The translations under genes were made by a program, and so were the position numbers. The notes under the pieces were generated by a model. That model saw only the letters and a list, made by a program, of their open reading frames with translations, did no database searches and was not told the DNA's origin. DNA of 42,500 nucleotides. It comes from an uncultured Caryophanales bacterium. Its GTDB lineage: Bacteria > Bacillota_I > Bacilli_A > RF39 > UBA660. This document shows positions 42,409 to 42,500 of this stretch, one piece after another. Within the stretch, counting starts at the first letter, position 1; every line of letters starts with the position of its first letter. The stretch covers positions 1 through 42,500 of the forward strand of contig CANSPQ010000010.1 of NCBI GenBank assembly GCA_947648915.1. The letters are read 5' to 3'.

Positions 42409-42440
42409 AAAAAAGCAAACATTACTTCGTTTCTTTTTTT
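42409..42440 (+). terminator. early terminator or attenuator downstream of the 42353 promoter
   Basis: AAAAAAGCAAAC pairs with GTTTCTTTTTT (one bulged C), 8-nt loop, T-rich tail. It would end a transcript of about 50 nt. From 42441 to the window end no gene start is visible. Confidence 0.55.
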
Positions 42441-42500
42441 AAACTAATCTCATTTTTCTCCCATTTGATAGACACTCGTTTGTCAATATTTCGTAGATAG

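Overview
The window is AT-rich chromosomal DNA from a low-GC Gram-positive bacterium (Bacillota). It uses the standard code: TGA serves as a stop, and the one tRNA is tRNA-Trp with anticodon CCA. The organism very probably forms endospores. The window encodes a CotZ/CotY-type coat protein, a collagen-like surface protein, a CwlD-type amidase, a SleB/CwlJ-type cortex hydrolase, LysM proteins and a GerS/YdcC-like lipoprotein. The mix of envelope proteins suggests an uncultured gut lineage of Bacilli/Erysipelotrichia/RF39 type; that placement is inference.

Layout. 1-1800: a partial beta-helix surface protein and a pseudopilin. 1871-6021: the classic ecfA1-ecfA2-ecfT-truA block, then rplM-rpsI with its own promoter and a structured leader. 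6160-15354: an accessory region with a twice-frameshifted rarA, a nitroreductase, an xre regulator gene apparently split by a tetR-yoaP-radical SAM cassette, an alpha/beta hydrolase, a GNAT protein, a divergent cupin/hxlR pair, a DUF5131 protein and an Xre-membrane regulator. 15439-18085: an rRNA-type methyltransferase, a second beta-helix surface protein, and hsp20 under a CIRCE operator. 18176-24011: spore and envelope genes (collagen-like protein, CwlD, an Abi_2-HtrA-thioredoxin operon, a LysM amidase-like protein, a cortex hydrolase). 24145-24218: tRNA-Trp. 24443-32692: membrane and secreted proteins, DUF368, a frameshifted unknown gene, an Rpn-type nuclease, CotZ, patatin and triple LysM. 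32781-35747: lipoproteins, a stand-alone Clp-D1-like AAA+ ATPase and trmL. 35808-38533: an acidic membrane protein and the cyclic-di-AMP pair cdaA-cdaR. 38561-42282: DUF378, a GerS/LolA-like lipoprotein, a thioredoxin-like membrane protein, the CtpA/CtpB protease and a DUF402 protein. The end holds a strong promoter followed within about 50 nt by a terminator.

Two promoter styles are visible. Housekeeping genes have TTGACA-N17-TATAAT sites, and most transcription units end in compact hairpin/T-tract terminators. Several spore or envelope genes instead carry a CATAnnnTA element just upstream of an AGGTG-type ribosome site, resembling the -10 of the mother-cell factors SigE/SigK. At least four single-base losses break genes (two in rarA, one in the tetR-like gene, one in the gene at 27584). 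Three lie in or beside short homopolymers, so assembly error must be considered alongside real decay or phase variation.
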